Source: Symbiodinium natans
Lineage: Eukaryota; Sar; Dinophyceae; Suessiales; Symbiodiniaceae
DNA: 64,000 nucleotides
NCBI GenBank assembly: GCA_905221605.1
Contig: CAJNDS010002057.1
Coordinates: 650,296 to 714,295 of the forward strand
Reading direction: 5' to 3'
The notes under the pieces are model-generated. The model was not told the origin of the DNA. It did not search any database and saw nothing but the letters and a program-made list of their open reading frames with translations. Shown in pieces: positions 11,032-21,723 of this stretch; within the stretch, counting starts at the first letter, position 1, and every line of letters begins with the position of its first letter. The position numbers and the translations under genes were made by a program.

Positions 11032-11141
11032 CTACTATGACCCAGAGTAGGCTTTATTCCCCTAGGCTTTAGGTTTCCCTTATAAACGCCTTTGAACCAA
11101 AAAGAGCACCCGTTTTATTCCTAGGTTACTCCGTGGTCTGG
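11032..11141 (+). mobile_element. Introner-like element, family C copy 2
   Basis: CTACTATGACCCAGAGTAGG at the 5' end and CCTAGGTTACTCCGTGGTCT at the 3' end, with no telomere block inside. The J-domain-like exon candidate follows 40 bp downstream. Confidence 0.65.
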
Positions 11142-11181
11142 CAAATGAAGCCCCCTTTGGAGTCGTACTGAACACATCGAG

Positions 11182-11236
11182 GTACGAAGAGTTGGACGTG
11201 CTTCCAAATGCCACGACGGAAGAGATTCGTCTCAAG
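11182..11236 (+). CDS. Possible J-domain helix I/II exon
   Basis: Reads YEELDVLPNATTEEIRLK, which resembles the start of a DnaJ J domain (Y..L.V...A+..EI+). The HPD loop was not found downstream, so it is either split onto an exon that was missed or absent. It may belong with the J-domain C-terminal half at 19.3-20.3 kb, but that would need about 8.7 kb of intron including the satellite cluster. Confidence 0.35.
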
Positions 11237-11420
11237 TGCCCTCCTGCACTCTAAAGCTTCCAGGTTTGCTGGGTCACCTGTTGCCAATCCCGACACACCT
11301 ACCTTGTTTATATCCCAATTAGACTAGAAGCCCTTTTATTGTGCCCCCAAAAGGGGTACCGGCTCCTGCGCATGCTTCCCAACAGACTCGGCAAATTTGC
11401 CGACATGCTCTAGATCTTCC

Positions 11421-11528
11421 ATTTGGGATGTTCCCCCTTAAACTAGCAGTCCTTAATAGGGATTATAATTTATAATCGGGGTACTCGAATTCTTATTAAG
11501 GACTGTTAGTATAAGGGAGAACATCCCA
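11421..11528 (+). mobile_element. MITE/introner, family B copy 1, with 7 bp target duplication
   Basis: Ends TGGGATGTTCCCCCTTA and AAGGGAGAACATCCCA are inverted repeats, and the interior ACTAGCAGTCCTTAAT pairs with TTAAGGACTGTTAGT. ATCTTCC is present on both flanks (11414-11420, 11529-11535). Confidence 0.8.
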
Positions 11529-12043
11529 ATCTTCCGTGGCAGGTACCTGCAGATTGCCGAGGATGTAGAGGACTGCAACCTTGGAAATGCCAGAATGCTG
11601 GGGTAACGAGGGCCTTCTGTCATGATCCCATGTTGTGTTGCAGTCTGCTACAGGTCCACATCTTAAGACAGAGTGAATTAGGTTTTGAACTGCTGCCGGA
11701 GTCTCAGGAACCCTAAACCCTAAACCCTAAACCCTAAAGCGATTGAAAAAAGGTCAGACTGGGAGGTGCCCTTTCAACTCTTCAACTGCTCAAGTCCTCA
11801 AAGTCCGGGTGCCTGGGGACGGGTGGTCTAAGGTCGGAAGCATGGGCCCTTGGCGGTTTAGGGTTTAGGGTTTAGGGTTTAGGGTCTGGGGTTCCTTGTT
11901 GCAATAGGGATCCGAAGTATGGGCCCTTATTCTGTATGGTGTATATAAGGTTCAGATATAACAAGGTATCAAGGTGGGGTATATAAGTGGGGAAAGGCTT
12001 CTCAATCCGTGCACCGTAGGTTTTCAGCCAAGCTTCCATTCAG

Positions 12044-12126
12044 ATCCCCCAAACGCCTCTGTGAAGGAGCGGCTGGCGTACCTTCTTGAAGAAGGCCGTG
12101 CGTCGAAAGAGCCTTCAGCATTCTAA
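12044..12126 (+). CDS. Unassigned exon candidate
   Basis: Reads PPNASVKERLAYLLEEGRAS, then KEPSAF and TAA. Helical, charged; no family recognised. Confidence 0.35.
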
Positions 12127-12269
12127 CAACCTTGAATTCCTCGGCTCTGAACCCCTTTTAGGGTTAAGGGTTAGGGTTTAGGGTTTAGGGTCAAAGCTTC
12201 AGGAGGTCGAGCTTGGACAGCCGTAAACTCCGCGCAGACGCGCACAGGTCTTGCCCCCCACTGCTTTAA

Positions 12270-12420
12270 TGCCCGAAACCCTAGCCTAAACCCTAAAAAA
12301 CCCCAAACCCTAAACCCTAAAGGCCCTAGCCCTTTAAACCCCAAAAACCCTAACCCTAAACCCTAAAAGCCCTAAACCCTAACCCCAAAGAAGCCCTAAA
12401 CCCTAAACCCTAAACCCCAA
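12270..12420 (+). repeat. Irregular CCCTAAA-derived repeat block
   Basis: Mixture of CCCTAAA, CCCCAAA and AAAACCCC units broken by AGGCC and AAAGAAG. Confidence 0.85.
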
Positions 12421-12483
12421 CCTGTGGCCAGGCCAAGGCGGATCCTACGAGGCTCGGGACTCGGGATGCTGGTGCGCTTATAG

Positions 12484-12650
12484 GCTTAGTAGCCCAGTGG
12501 CACCCTTTTCCCTCTAAACACTTAAAGGGTTCAGGGTTTCGGGCTTAGGGCTTAGGGTTTAGGGTTTAGGTTTTGGTTCAAGGTTCCCTTGTAAAGTAAG
12601 CAACCGACAAAAGGGTGCCCTTGTTGTAATATGGTTTCTGGGCGACCGAG
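12484..12650 (+). mobile_element. Introner-like element, family A copy 3
   Basis: Starts CTTAGTAGCCCAGTGGCACC and ends ATGGTTTCTGGGCGACCGAG, with the family core (CCCTTGTAAAGTAAGCAACC). TTTAGGG-type repeats sit inside the left arm. Confidence 0.7.
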
Positions 12651-13079
12651 TAGGGGTTAGTAGGGTTTTAAGTGTTTAAAGGGTTTAGAGGGTTTTTGGA
12701 GGGTTTAAAAGGGTTTAGGGTTTAGGGCTTAGGATTGAAAACAGGATGTAAGTTTCAACTGGATTGAAGAAGTTTTTTCATGAACCTCCAAGTAGGGCGT
12801 TGAACTCGAGATCAGGAACCCTAAGCCCCAAACCTTAAACTAACACAGAAACCACAGACCATGAACCACGTACCATGAATCACAGTAGGAGAACCCCCAA
12901 ACCCCAAACCCACCATGAACCACAGCGGGGGCATACCTTAAACGATCTTAATCCCCAAGCCGCCTAAATCCTAAACCCTAACCTCACCATGTACCACGGG
13001 TGGGGGAGTGAAAGCCCTAAACCCTAAACCCGAAACCCTACTAGAAGAGGGATGGCCCGAAAGCATCCATTTGCCGTGC

Positions 13080-13420
13080 GTTGACTCCATGCACTTGACT
13101 CTTTGCATTCGAACTGTATGCACTTGGACAAGTGTATGCACTTATATGGTTGCATACTCACTTGTATACTGCACTTGTATACTGCACGTGCTATGCAATA
13201 GAACTGCATAGCATTCAAGTGTTGAATGCCATGCACTTGTGGTGAACTCTATACACTTCATCGGCATTCAATACATCTGAAGTTAACGGACTTGAACTCG
13301 ACATTTTTGAACTTATTGCACTTGAGCAACTGTATTCATTTGAACTTATTGCGTTTGAGCAACTGTATGAACTTCACTTGTATGCACCCGACTCGACTGC
13401 GCACGTCCAATCCACGCGAA
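13080..13420 (+). repeat. Diverged TGCACTTG-type repeat region
   Basis: Repeated short motifs (TGCACTTG, TGTATGCACTT, TGAACTTATTG) with a direct copy of CTTATTGC-TTGAGCAACTGTAT at 13313 and 13345. It shares TATGCACTT with the 14-mer array at 16.7-17.1 kb on the far side of the satellite cluster. Confidence 0.65.
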
Positions 13421-13431
13421 GCCATGAAAGA

Positions 13432-13831
13432 AAAGACAAAAACATCCAACGCGAGGCCGTCAGCCATGAGCATCATCGGCAGTCGCTCTGAAGTCCAAGC
13501 TCATAGTCCAGAGCGCCTTTCAGGAAGCAAGAACTCAGCATGCACGCATGTACTATGCACTTCCACTACAGCAAAGACAAAAACATCCAACGCGAGGCCG
13601 TCAGCCATGAGCATCATCGGCAGTCGCTCTGAAGTCCAAGCTCATAGTCCAGAGCGCCTTTCAGGAAGCAAGAACTCAGCATGCACGCATGTACTATGCA
13701 CTTCCACTACAGCAAAGACAAAAACATCCAACGCGAGGCCGTCAGCCATGAGCATCATCGGCAGTCGCTCTGAAGTCCAAGCTCATAGTCCAGAGCGCCT
13801 TTCAGGAAGCAAGAACTCAGGACAAGATCCA
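13432..13831 (+). repeat. Three tandem copies of a 141 bp unit
   Basis: Copies begin at 13432, 13573 and 13714 and look identical by eye; the third is cut short near 13831. The unit length is a multiple of three, so one frame is open through all copies. This is not taken as evidence of coding. Confidence 0.95.
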
Positions 13832-13836
13832 CAACA

Positions 13837-15690
13837 CCGTCCCCAAGTTGTTTGCGAGGATTTCGAAGCCCCACAGTTCCGCGGCCACGTTATTTGCGAA
13901 ACCCTCGAAGGCCCAGAATTCCGCGCCCACGTTATTTGCTAGGTTTTCAAAGCCCCGGAATTCCGCGCCCATGTTATTTGCGAGGTTTTCAAAGCCCCAG
14001 AGTTCCGCGCCCACGTTATTTGCGAGTCGGGGACCATGGTATTTGCGATGGTTTTGGAAACAGCGAATTCGGGGACCATGGTATTTGCGATGCTTTTGGA
14101 ACCAGCGAATTCGGGGACCGTGGTATTTGCGATGCTTTTGGAAACAGCGAATTCGGGGACGCGATGCTTTTGGAAACAGCGAATTCGGGGACCATGGTAT
14201 TTGCGATGCTTTTGAAAACAGCGACTTCGAAAACACCGTCCCCAGTTGTTTGCGAGGATCTCGAAGCTCCACAATTCCGCGCCCACGTTATTTGCGAGGA
14301 TTTCGAAGCCCCACAGTTCCGTGTTTGCGAGGATATCGAAGCTCCACAATTCCGCGCCCACGTTATTTGCGAGGATTTCGAAGCCCCACAGTTCCGCGCC
14401 CACGTTATTTGCAAGGGTTTCGAGGCCCCAGAATTCCGCGCCCACGTTATTTGCTAGGTTTGCAAAGCCCCAGAATTCCGCGCCCACGTTATTTGCGAGG
14501 ATTTCGAAGCCCCACAGTTCCGTGTTTGCGAGGATTTCGAAGCTCGCTATTTGCGAGGTTTTCGCATGTCCGGAATTCCGCTTCCATGCTATTTGCGAGG
14601 TTTTCGCATGTCCGGAATTCCGCTTCCCTGCTATTTGCGAGGTTTTCAAGCATGTCCGGCATTCCGCTTCCCTGCTATTTGCGAGGTTTTCAAGCATGTC
14701 CGGCATTCCGCTTCCATGCTATTTGCGAGGTTTTCAAGCATGTCCGGAATTCCGCTTCCATGCTATTTGCGAGGTTTTCAAGCGTGTCCGGAATTCCGCT
14801 TCCATGCTATTTGCGAGGTTTTCAAGCATGTCCGGAATTCCGCTTCCATGCTATTTGCGAGGTTTTCGCATGTCCGGAATTCCGCTTCCATGCTATTTGC
14901 GGTGTTTTCAAGCGCCCAGTTGTCCGTTACCATGCTATTTGCGGTGCTTTCAAGCGCCACATGTCGGTGACCATGCTCTTTGCGGTGTTTTCGAGCGCCC
15001 ATATGTCCGTTACCATGCTATTTGCGGTGTTTTCATGCGCCCAGATGTCCGTTACCATGCTATTTGCGGTGTTTTCAAGCGCCCAGATGTCCGTTACCAT
15101 GCTATTTGCGGTGTTTTCATGCGCCCAGATGTCCGTTACCATGCTATTTGCGCCCACGTTATTTGCGAGGGTTTCGAAGCCCCAGAATTCCGCGCCCACG
15201 TTATTTGCCAGGTTTTCAAAGCCCCAGAATTCCGCGCCCATGTTATTTGCGAAGTTTTCAAAGCCCCAGAGTTCCGCGCCCACGTTATTTGCGAGTTCCG
15301 TGCCCATGTTAGCACGTCCGGAATTCCGCTTCCATGCTATTTGCGAGGTTTTCAAGCATGTCCGGAATTCCGCTTCCATGCTATTTGCGAGGTTTTCGCA
15401 TGTCCGGAATTCTGCTTCCATGCTATTTGCGGTGTTTTCAAGCGCCCAGTTGTCCGTTACCATGCTATTTGCGGTGCTTTCAAGCGTCCGTTACCATGCT
15501 CTTTGCGGTGTTTTCGAGCGCCCAGATGTCCGTTACCATGCTATTTGCGGTGTTTTCATGCGCCCAGATGTCCGTCACCATGCTATTTGCGGTGTTTTCA
15601 AGCGCCCAGATGTCCGTTACCATGCTAATTGCGGTGTTTTCATGCGCCCAGATGTCCGTTACCATGCTATTTGCGGTGTTTTCAGACGCC
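13837..15690 (+). repeat. Mosaic satellite of 42-44 bp units sharing the core TATTTGCG
   Basis: Four unit types alternate in blocks. A has GAAGCCCCACAGTTCCGCGC, B has GGAAACAGCGAATTCGGGGA, C has AAGCATGTCCGGAATTCCGC, D has AAGCGCCCAGATGTCCGTTA. Each is preceded by the common core. Periods are 42 bp (A, B, D) and 44 or 42 bp (C). Block order is roughly A, B, A, C, D, A, C, D. Several frames on both strands lack stops, giving long but spurious ORFs. Confidence 0.95.
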
Positions 15691-16095
15691 CAGGGTGTCC
15701 GCGGCGTACTACGTCTGTACTACAAACAGTCGACTTTCCAGCCACGGAAGCTCCGTGTGTCCGCGGCGTACTCGGCGTACTACGTTTGTGCTACAAAAGT
15801 CGACTTTCCAGCCACGGAAGCTCCGCGTGTCCGTGGCGTACTACATTTGTACTACAAAAGTCGACTTTCCAGCCACGGAAGCTCCGGGTGTCCGCTGCGT
15901 ACTACGTTTGTACTACAAAAGTCGACTTTCCAGCCACGGAAGCTCCGGGCGTCCCCGGCGTACTACATTTGTACTACAAAAGTCGACTTTCCTGCCACGG
16001 AAGCTCCGGGTGTCCGCGGCGTACTACGTCTGTACTACAAAACTCGACTTTCCAGCCACGGAAGCTCCGCGTGTCCGTACTACAAAAGTCGACTT
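15690..16095 (+). repeat. 61 bp tandem repeat
   Basis: Units built on TACTACAAAAGTCGACTTTC followed by CAGCCACGGAAGCTCCG. AAGTCGAC occurs at 15797, 15858 and 15919, exactly 61 bp apart, with indels at the ends. Confidence 0.95.
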
Positions 16096-16575
16096 TGGCA
16101 CCGCGACCACGCCGAAACCCGCAGAGGGGTTACGTTCGTATGTCAAAAAACGCAAAAACACGAGGGTTTTGGCACCGCGCCAACGCCGCAACCCGCAGAG
16201 GGGTTACGTTTGTTTGTCAAAAAAGGCCAAAACACGATGGTTTTGGCACCGCGCCAACGCCGAAACCCGCAGAGGGTTGTCTGCGGCCACGGAAAAAAGT
16301 TCCAAAAACGACGGTTTTAGCACCGCGACCCGGCGATCACCCGCAGAGGGTTGTCCGCGGACACAAAGAAACGTAAAAAAAACGACGGTTTTGGCACCGC
16401 GACCACGCCGAAACCCGCAGAGGGTTGTCCGCGGCCACAAAGAAACGTAAAAAAAACGACGGTTTTGGCACCGCGACCACGCCGAAACCCGCAGAGGGTT
16501 GTCCGCGCAAATCAAGAAACGTAAAAAAAACGACGGTTTTAGCACCGCGACCACGCCGAAACCCGCAGAGGGTTG
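16096..16575 (+). repeat. 74 bp tandem repeat
   Basis: Units with GACGGTTTTGGCACCGCGAC, CCGAAACCCGCAGAGGGTTG and an A-rich tail. CGACGG occurs at 16309, 16383, 16457 and 16531, exactly 74 bp apart; earlier units are diverged. Confidence 0.95.
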
Positions 16576-16705
16576 CAATCCCGATTGGCGATGTCAACCC
16601 AGCCCGCCGCCTTAGAAAGAGTAATTTTAATTTAGAAATCTAGGACTGGGTACGAAGGTCTAGTAAATTCTACGTAAATCTAGAAATTTGTATTCACTGA
16701 TTACT

Positions 16706-17113
16706 AAACTCTATGCAATTCACTCTATGCAATTCACTCTATGCACTTCACTCTATGCACTTCACTCTATGCACTTCACTCTTTGCACTTCACTCTATGC
16801 ACTTCACTCTATGCACTTCACTCTATGCACTTCACTCTATGCACTTCACTCTATGCACTTCATGCACTTCACTCTATGCACTTCACTCTATGCACTTCAC
16901 TCTATGCGCTTCACTCTGTGCACTTCACTCTGTGCACTTGCCTCTATGCACTTCACTCTATGCACTTTGCTCTATGCGCTTCACTCTATGCACTTCGCTC
17001 TATGCACTTCGCTCTATGCACTTCGCTCTATGCACTTCACTCTATGCACTTCACTCTATGCACTTCACTCTATGCACTTCACTCTATGCACTTCACTCTA
17101 TGCACTTCAGTCT
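16706..17113 (+). repeat. 14 bp minisatellite CTCTATGCACTTCA
   Basis: About 29 units with rare point variants (CTTTGC, CTGTGC, TTCGCT) and one 4-unit phase break near 16860. All + frames are open because the unit has no stop in any phase. Confidence 0.97.
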
Positions 17114-17280
17114 ATGTTGTTGTGTCAGGGGGCTCCGCACGGAAGAACCCTTCGCGATGCTTTCGGGAACAAATAAAGTAAGCCTCAAAATCCTACAGAC
17201 ACCAACAACCACGGACAATGCCGACCATGAACCACGAGGGGAAGTTGGCGGCTAAACCCCAACACCCACCAAAAACCACC

Positions 17281-17320
17281 CGGGGGGGGGGTGGGGGGGT
17301 GGGGGGGTGGGGGGGTGGGG
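17281..17320 (+). repeat. G-rich tract (G7T)n
   Basis: Runs of seven or more G separated by single T; a clear potential G-quadruplex. Confidence 0.95.
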
Positions 17321-17403
17321 AATACCATCACCCTAAACCCTAAACCCATCTGGAGGGATTGTTGGATTTGGGTTTATGAGGCCTGTGGGTGCAGCCTTGT
17401 CAG

Positions 17404-17481
17404 GAGAAGCTGCTCGCAAGAGACGACGAGGAGGATGATGAGTGGAACTGGGCCAGATGGGAGGCACCTTGGGCTGAAATA
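17404..17481 (+). CDS. Unassigned acidic/Trp-rich exon
   Basis: Starts after TTGTCAG and reads EKLLARDDEEDDEWNWARWE, then APWAEI, before TTTAGGG repeats. 78 bp, phase 0 at both ends if the donor follows ATA. No family recognised. Confidence 0.5.
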
Positions 17482-17812
17482 GGGTTTAGGGTTTAGGGGG
17501 AAGGGTTTTGGGTTTTGGGTTTAGGGTTTAGAGTTTAAGGATTTCGAAATCAGTGAGTTTTTTTGTAGGGCTTAGGACCTGAACGCGGAACGATGTCTAG
17601 TGCACAGTGGCTTACCCAACTTCACAAAGTGCTTCGTCACCAACACAAAAAGAGCTGATCATCTTCGTCGTCTGATATGGGGTTTCCGAACTCAAGTACC
17701 TTATCCAAGCTATCCGACCTGGGAACTTGATACCTGACGTGGTCCTGTTTCTTGAGCCGTGAGCACCCCCCATCCTGAGTCACTGAGGGCTAGCCGAAGC
17801 CCCAAGCCTACA

Positions 17813-17912
17813 CTTGGTCATCGTTGAGCAACATGTTTTCATTTTTAAGGGTACTTAAACTCAATAAGGGATATAAGTTGACATTTCAAATACGATCCCA
17901 ACCATGAACTAG
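17813..17912 (+). mobile_element. Introner-like element, family H copy 2
   Basis: Starts CTTGGTCATCGTTGAGCAAC, carries TTTTTAAGGGTACTTAAACT and CAATAAGGGATATA, and ends ACCATGAACTAG. It matches the PARP intron 322-435 at both ends but has no telomere block. Confidence 0.65.
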
Positions 17913-17962
17913 TAAACCTAGCCTTTTAGTCCTCATGCCTTCCATCCCAAATTCCCCCAAAA

Positions 17963-18079
17963 TGCCGAAGACCTGAAAGAAGCCCTGGTGTCCTTCCGTG
18001 ACGAAGGAGGGCAACAATGAGACAGGGATTACCCTGCAACCCGATAGCTCCCTCATGGAGGCCCAGCTGAGGGACCAGG
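17963..18079 (+). CDS. Unassigned exon candidate(s)
   Basis: Two overlapping open stretches, AEDLKEALVSFRDEGGQQ and TLQPDSSLMEAQLRDQ, in different frames. One or both may be exonic. A G-rich repeat follows. Confidence 0.3.
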
Positions 18080-18547
18080 GTTTAGGGTTTAGGGTTGTGG
18101 GGTTGTGGGGTTGTGGGGTTGTGGGGCTGTCGGGTTGTAGGGTTGTAGGGTTTAGGGTTTAGGGTTCTGGGGTTCAGGAGTGGAGGACCTTTGACCCTGA
18201 ACACAAGGGTTGTAAGGGTTTTTCAGGTTTACAGTGCAAGCCTGTTTAGTTGGCCCTGCTCTGCTTCAGGGTGGTGAGGTTTCAAGGCTGAACCCTAAAC
18301 CCTAAACCATCCCAACAACAGCAGCTCACTGCTGGGGATTTATGGAGAAGGGTCTCGGGGTTTTGTCCGGAAGTGTTTCTAGAGTCTTGGCACACGGGGG
18401 GAGGGGGGTACCATGCCCCGTTTCCAGGTTTCCAAGGTTCTTTTCCGGTTTCTCTCCGTTCGTTGAAGGGGGGGGGGTGCGTGTGCTTGGCAGGTCGCAC
18501 AGATGTGCTTGGGAAGGCCAAATTAAAGTAGTACGCGGCGGGCGAAG

Positions 18548-18691
18548 GTTACCAGTGGCTAACCTCAATCTGCTCATGCCCGGTCTGGATGACGAAGACC
18601 GCTTCGGAAAGTAGCAAGGCCATGTTTGCAGCGGGCGCAAGGAGACTCTTGAATTTGCAGACGCGCAGCAAGATCGCTGTGGAGCACTGGT
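18548..18691 (+). CDS. Unassigned exon candidates
   Basis: LPVANLNLLMPGLDDEDRFG (from 18548) ends at a GT-type donor near 18610, followed by AMFAAGARRLLNLQTRSKIA. Tentative, because the opposite strand is also open here. Confidence 0.35.
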
Positions 18692-19307
18692 GAGCCCCAA
18701 AGTTAGTTCTAGGGTTGTTAAGGGAGTAGTAGGGAGTATGAGGGAACCCTGGGTTACATAGCCCCCCTTGAACCCCCCTCCCTTAAGAACCCTATAAGTT
18801 AGGGCCCCCCCCCCCTACTTTAAAGATGGCGAATTGAGATTGAGATTTCTGGCTTCGAGCATTCGTGTCAAGGTTCGGTTTCTCACGCTCCAAGAACTAT
18901 ATACGTGGTTAAGGTTTAGGGGTTTCCTGGGTCATTATGTTTTCTAAGTTAAGGGGTTACATCTACTGTTTCGGGGTTGGGGGGGGGGGGGTTCTGTGGA
19001 AATACTCGTGCCCAATACAGCAAGTTCAACACCTGGAAAAGCGATCTATCCACCTAGTTTGGATACAGACCGCATAATGTCAACATTGTCGAGGTAAATC
19101 GGCCTGCTTGAGGTCAGTTCAATGCTTTTACTGCTTAGGGGCTTCGGGGTTTAGAGCTTTAGGAGGGGTCTGAGGGCTCAGAGCGCTTAGGAGGGTTTAG
19201 GCTTCGAGGCTAAACCCTATAAACCCTAAAAACCCTCAACCCTAAACCCTAAACCCGGGTTTAGGGCATCTTGGGGACAGGGATTCGGGTTTGCAGCTTA
19301 GCGCCAG

Positions 19308-20822
19308 GCCCCGCCTGAGAACATCGAGTCGCCGGAGGAGGAGCTCGCAACAGTCTTGAGCATGGTTTTAGGGTTTATGGTTTCGGGCTTGGGGTTTAGG
19401 GTTTAGGGTTTAGGGTTTAGGGTTTAGGGTTTAAGGACTTTAGCTACATATTCTGGGCCTTGCTTATGTTCTTACTAAGGGGTGCACACAGGGTTTAGGG
19501 TTGAGGGTTGTGCCCTGTCATGGTCCCTAGTGGATCATGTATGAATAAACCCTCATTCCTGGATCGACATCTAGACCTGTGGAGCGAGCCGGCGAAGGGG
19601 ATCTAATTTTTTTGGGAGGGCTTCTAAGCCCTGAACCTTAAACTCCAAACCCTGAACCCTTGCAGAGGGTTCGAAGAACCAACCCAGCGTACTCCAGTTT
19701 AGCCGAGAACCTCGAAACGGCTCTAGGCGGTTTGGCCGGCTAACATCCCGACAAAATTTATCAAACTATAACTAGTTCCATAAGCCCAAAACCAAACCCT
19801 ACATCGAAAGCATAACCACCAAACGCTAGCCAAACTCCCACTAAAGTCACAAAAGCCCTCAGCCACAAGCCCCTAAAACCCTAAACCCTAAACCCTCAAC
19901 CCTAAACCCTCAACCCTCAACCCTAAACCCTAAACAGGAGGCGGAGATCTTGGCCCAGGAGTTCTACCGGGTCTCCAATCTCTACCAGGCTGGAAAGGTT
20001 CTTTTCCCATCCTGAGGGTCCTATCATTAAACCCTCAGACCTCTTTTAGGGCATTTTAGGGTTTAGGGTTTAGGGTTTAGGGTTTAGGGTTTAGGGTTTA
20101 GCACAAGCCCCAATTTTTGGGCTATTGGGCTCTCCTCGCAGTCACTTGCCTCCCTAAACCCTAAACCCGGAGAGCCTTGCCAGATCCTCTCCGTACCGCA
20201 GCTGCGGAAGATCTACGACGAGGGTGGTGTGGAGGGTCTCGCCATGCCTAGCTGGCGGGATTCTCGTGAGTTTAGGGTTTGGGGTTTAGGGTTCAGGGTT
20301 TAGGGTGTAGGGTTCAGGGTTTGGGGCCTTAGCCCCACACCCTAAACTGGTCCTTTCAAACTCCCCAGTGTGCCCACGAATCTCTTGGTTCAGGAATATA
20401 CACCTTGAAAAACGTACGCCCCCATCATGAAATTAGTTGTCAGTCCATCCACGAATTACCTAAACCCTAAACCCTAAACCCTAAACCCTGTATCACCGTT
20501 TGTTTGCTAGGGACATCCCGCCTCCCTGGGTGAAGATGCCAGCTTTTCGAAGGGGTTATTACCGAATTCCCCGGACCCTAAACGTGCGGTTTAGGGTTTA
20601 GGGTTTAGGGCTAGGGTTTAGGATTTAGGGTCTAGGGTTTAGGGTTAAAGTTTAGGGTTTAGGGTTTAAAGGTTTAGGGTTCAGTGTTTAAAGTTTAGGG
20701 TTTAGGGTTTAGGGTTTAGGGTTTAGGGCTTCCCGTACACCGCCAGGAAGGTCCCTGCGCTCCAAAAAGGGCTCCTGGAGCCCGAGCGCGTCTTGAAGAT
20801 GGCCCAGGGCATCAAGGCCCTG
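19308..20822 (+). CDS. J-domain (DnaJ-like) protein, C-terminal half of the J domain and following exons
   Basis: J domains stimulate Hsp70 ATPase. Exons inferred: 19308-19364 (ENIESPEEELATVLSM), 19938-19988 (EAEILAQEFYRVSNLYQ, GC donor), 20184-20269 (ILSVPQLRKIYDEGGVEGLA then MPSWRDS), 20511-about 20575 (DIPPPWVKMPAFRRGYYRIP) and about 20726-20822 (KVPALQKGLLEPERVLKMAQ). The first four join in phase. The helix III/IV pattern FYRVSNLYQ + ILSVPQLRKIYDEGG closely matches the end of a J domain. Helix I/II and the HPD tripeptide are not on these exons; a candidate start is at 11182. The downstream part was not matched to any family. The gene's ends are not seen. Confidence 0.6.
19388..19434 (+). 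repeat. Telomere-type array (TTTAGGG)n
   Basis: Follows the first exon of the J-domain gene. Confidence 0.93.
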
Positions 20823-21038
20823 GGTCTAGGGTCTAGGGTCTAGGGTTTAGGGTTTAGGGTTTAGGGTTTAGGGTTTAGGGTAAACCCTAAACCATACACC
20901 CTAGGGTACCCTCCTGAACCCCAAACCCCAGAAGCCCCAAGCCCTTAATCTTGAGGTCTGTAGGGCCTAGGGTTGAGAAGACTGAGGCTGGTTAAGGCCA
21001 TTTTCAAACTGTACTCTTCCTCAAAAGGTTCAGCGTAT

Positions 21039-21149
21039 CTGTGACCCAGAGTAGGCCCTTATTCCCTTTGTTTCGGGTTTGAGTTCCCTTGAGCCCCTTT
21101 AAACCAAAGAGTGTACCCTTTTTTATCCTAGGTTACTCTTGGGTCTAGG
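21039..21149 (+). mobile_element. Introner-like element, family C copy 3
   Basis: GTGACCCAGAGTAGGCCC at the 5' end and CCTAGGTTACTCTTGGGTCT at the 3' end; no telomere block inside. Confidence 0.65.
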
Positions 21150-21672
21150 TATTTGGGTTTAACCACCCACCACAAGGGGTAGGCATTCCCAGAACATGAA
21201 GAGACGCTGTCCACCCTAAACCCCAAACCCTAAACCCTAAACCCGAAACCCTAAACCCATTTCACAAGTTTTCAAGGTTTGTTCGGCATAGTCTGAGACC
21301 GAACCCTCAGTGGCTCAGAGTTTGGTATGCCGACCTTCAGTACAAGCCCTCATCCCCACACCCGAAGGCCTAAACGCCCCATTTCTGGGACAACTTCACA
21401 ATGCGCATCCCTGCAGTCCAAGTGAAAGTTCGGATCAGCAGGCGGGTCTCCTCATTTTCCCCCAGCATGTAAGCACACAGCCACCAACGCGAACCCTGAA
21501 ATCGCTTGTACACCTCAGCCTCTGACTCAAAAGCGCTTCAAGCCTCTATCACACCTTCCAAAGCCCTCGAAAGAGCCCTAAGGAACCTTCGAAGCCCTCC
21601 TACACCCCAAACCTCGTAAACCCTCTGAATCCGTTACCCTACAAACCCGAACCCAAAACCCTTGTGGGCGCA

Positions 21673-21719
21673 GACCCCGACCAAGCAGCGAGAGAGCCTT
21701 CTGCTCCGCGCCGGCCCAA
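21673..21719 (+). CDS. Unassigned exon candidate
   Basis: Starts after GGCGCAG and reads TPTKQRESLLLRAGPS; telomere-type repeats follow. No family recognised. Confidence 0.4.
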
Positions 21720-21723
21720 GCTT

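Noticed and set aside
13817-15665. Long - strand open frames in the 42 bp satellite
   Set aside because: Mirror image of the repeat effect; translation is only repeated unit sequence.
13848-16376. 842-codon open frame across the satellite cluster
   Set aside because: All + frames and parts of the - strand are open through the same repeats, because the 42, 61 and 74 bp units lack stops. The reading passes through unrelated repeat families. No ordinary protein composition or start context.
16688-17255. Three overlapping + frames of 146-180 codons rich in MHFTLCTSLYAL
   Set aside because: Translation of the 14-mer minisatellite in its three phases.
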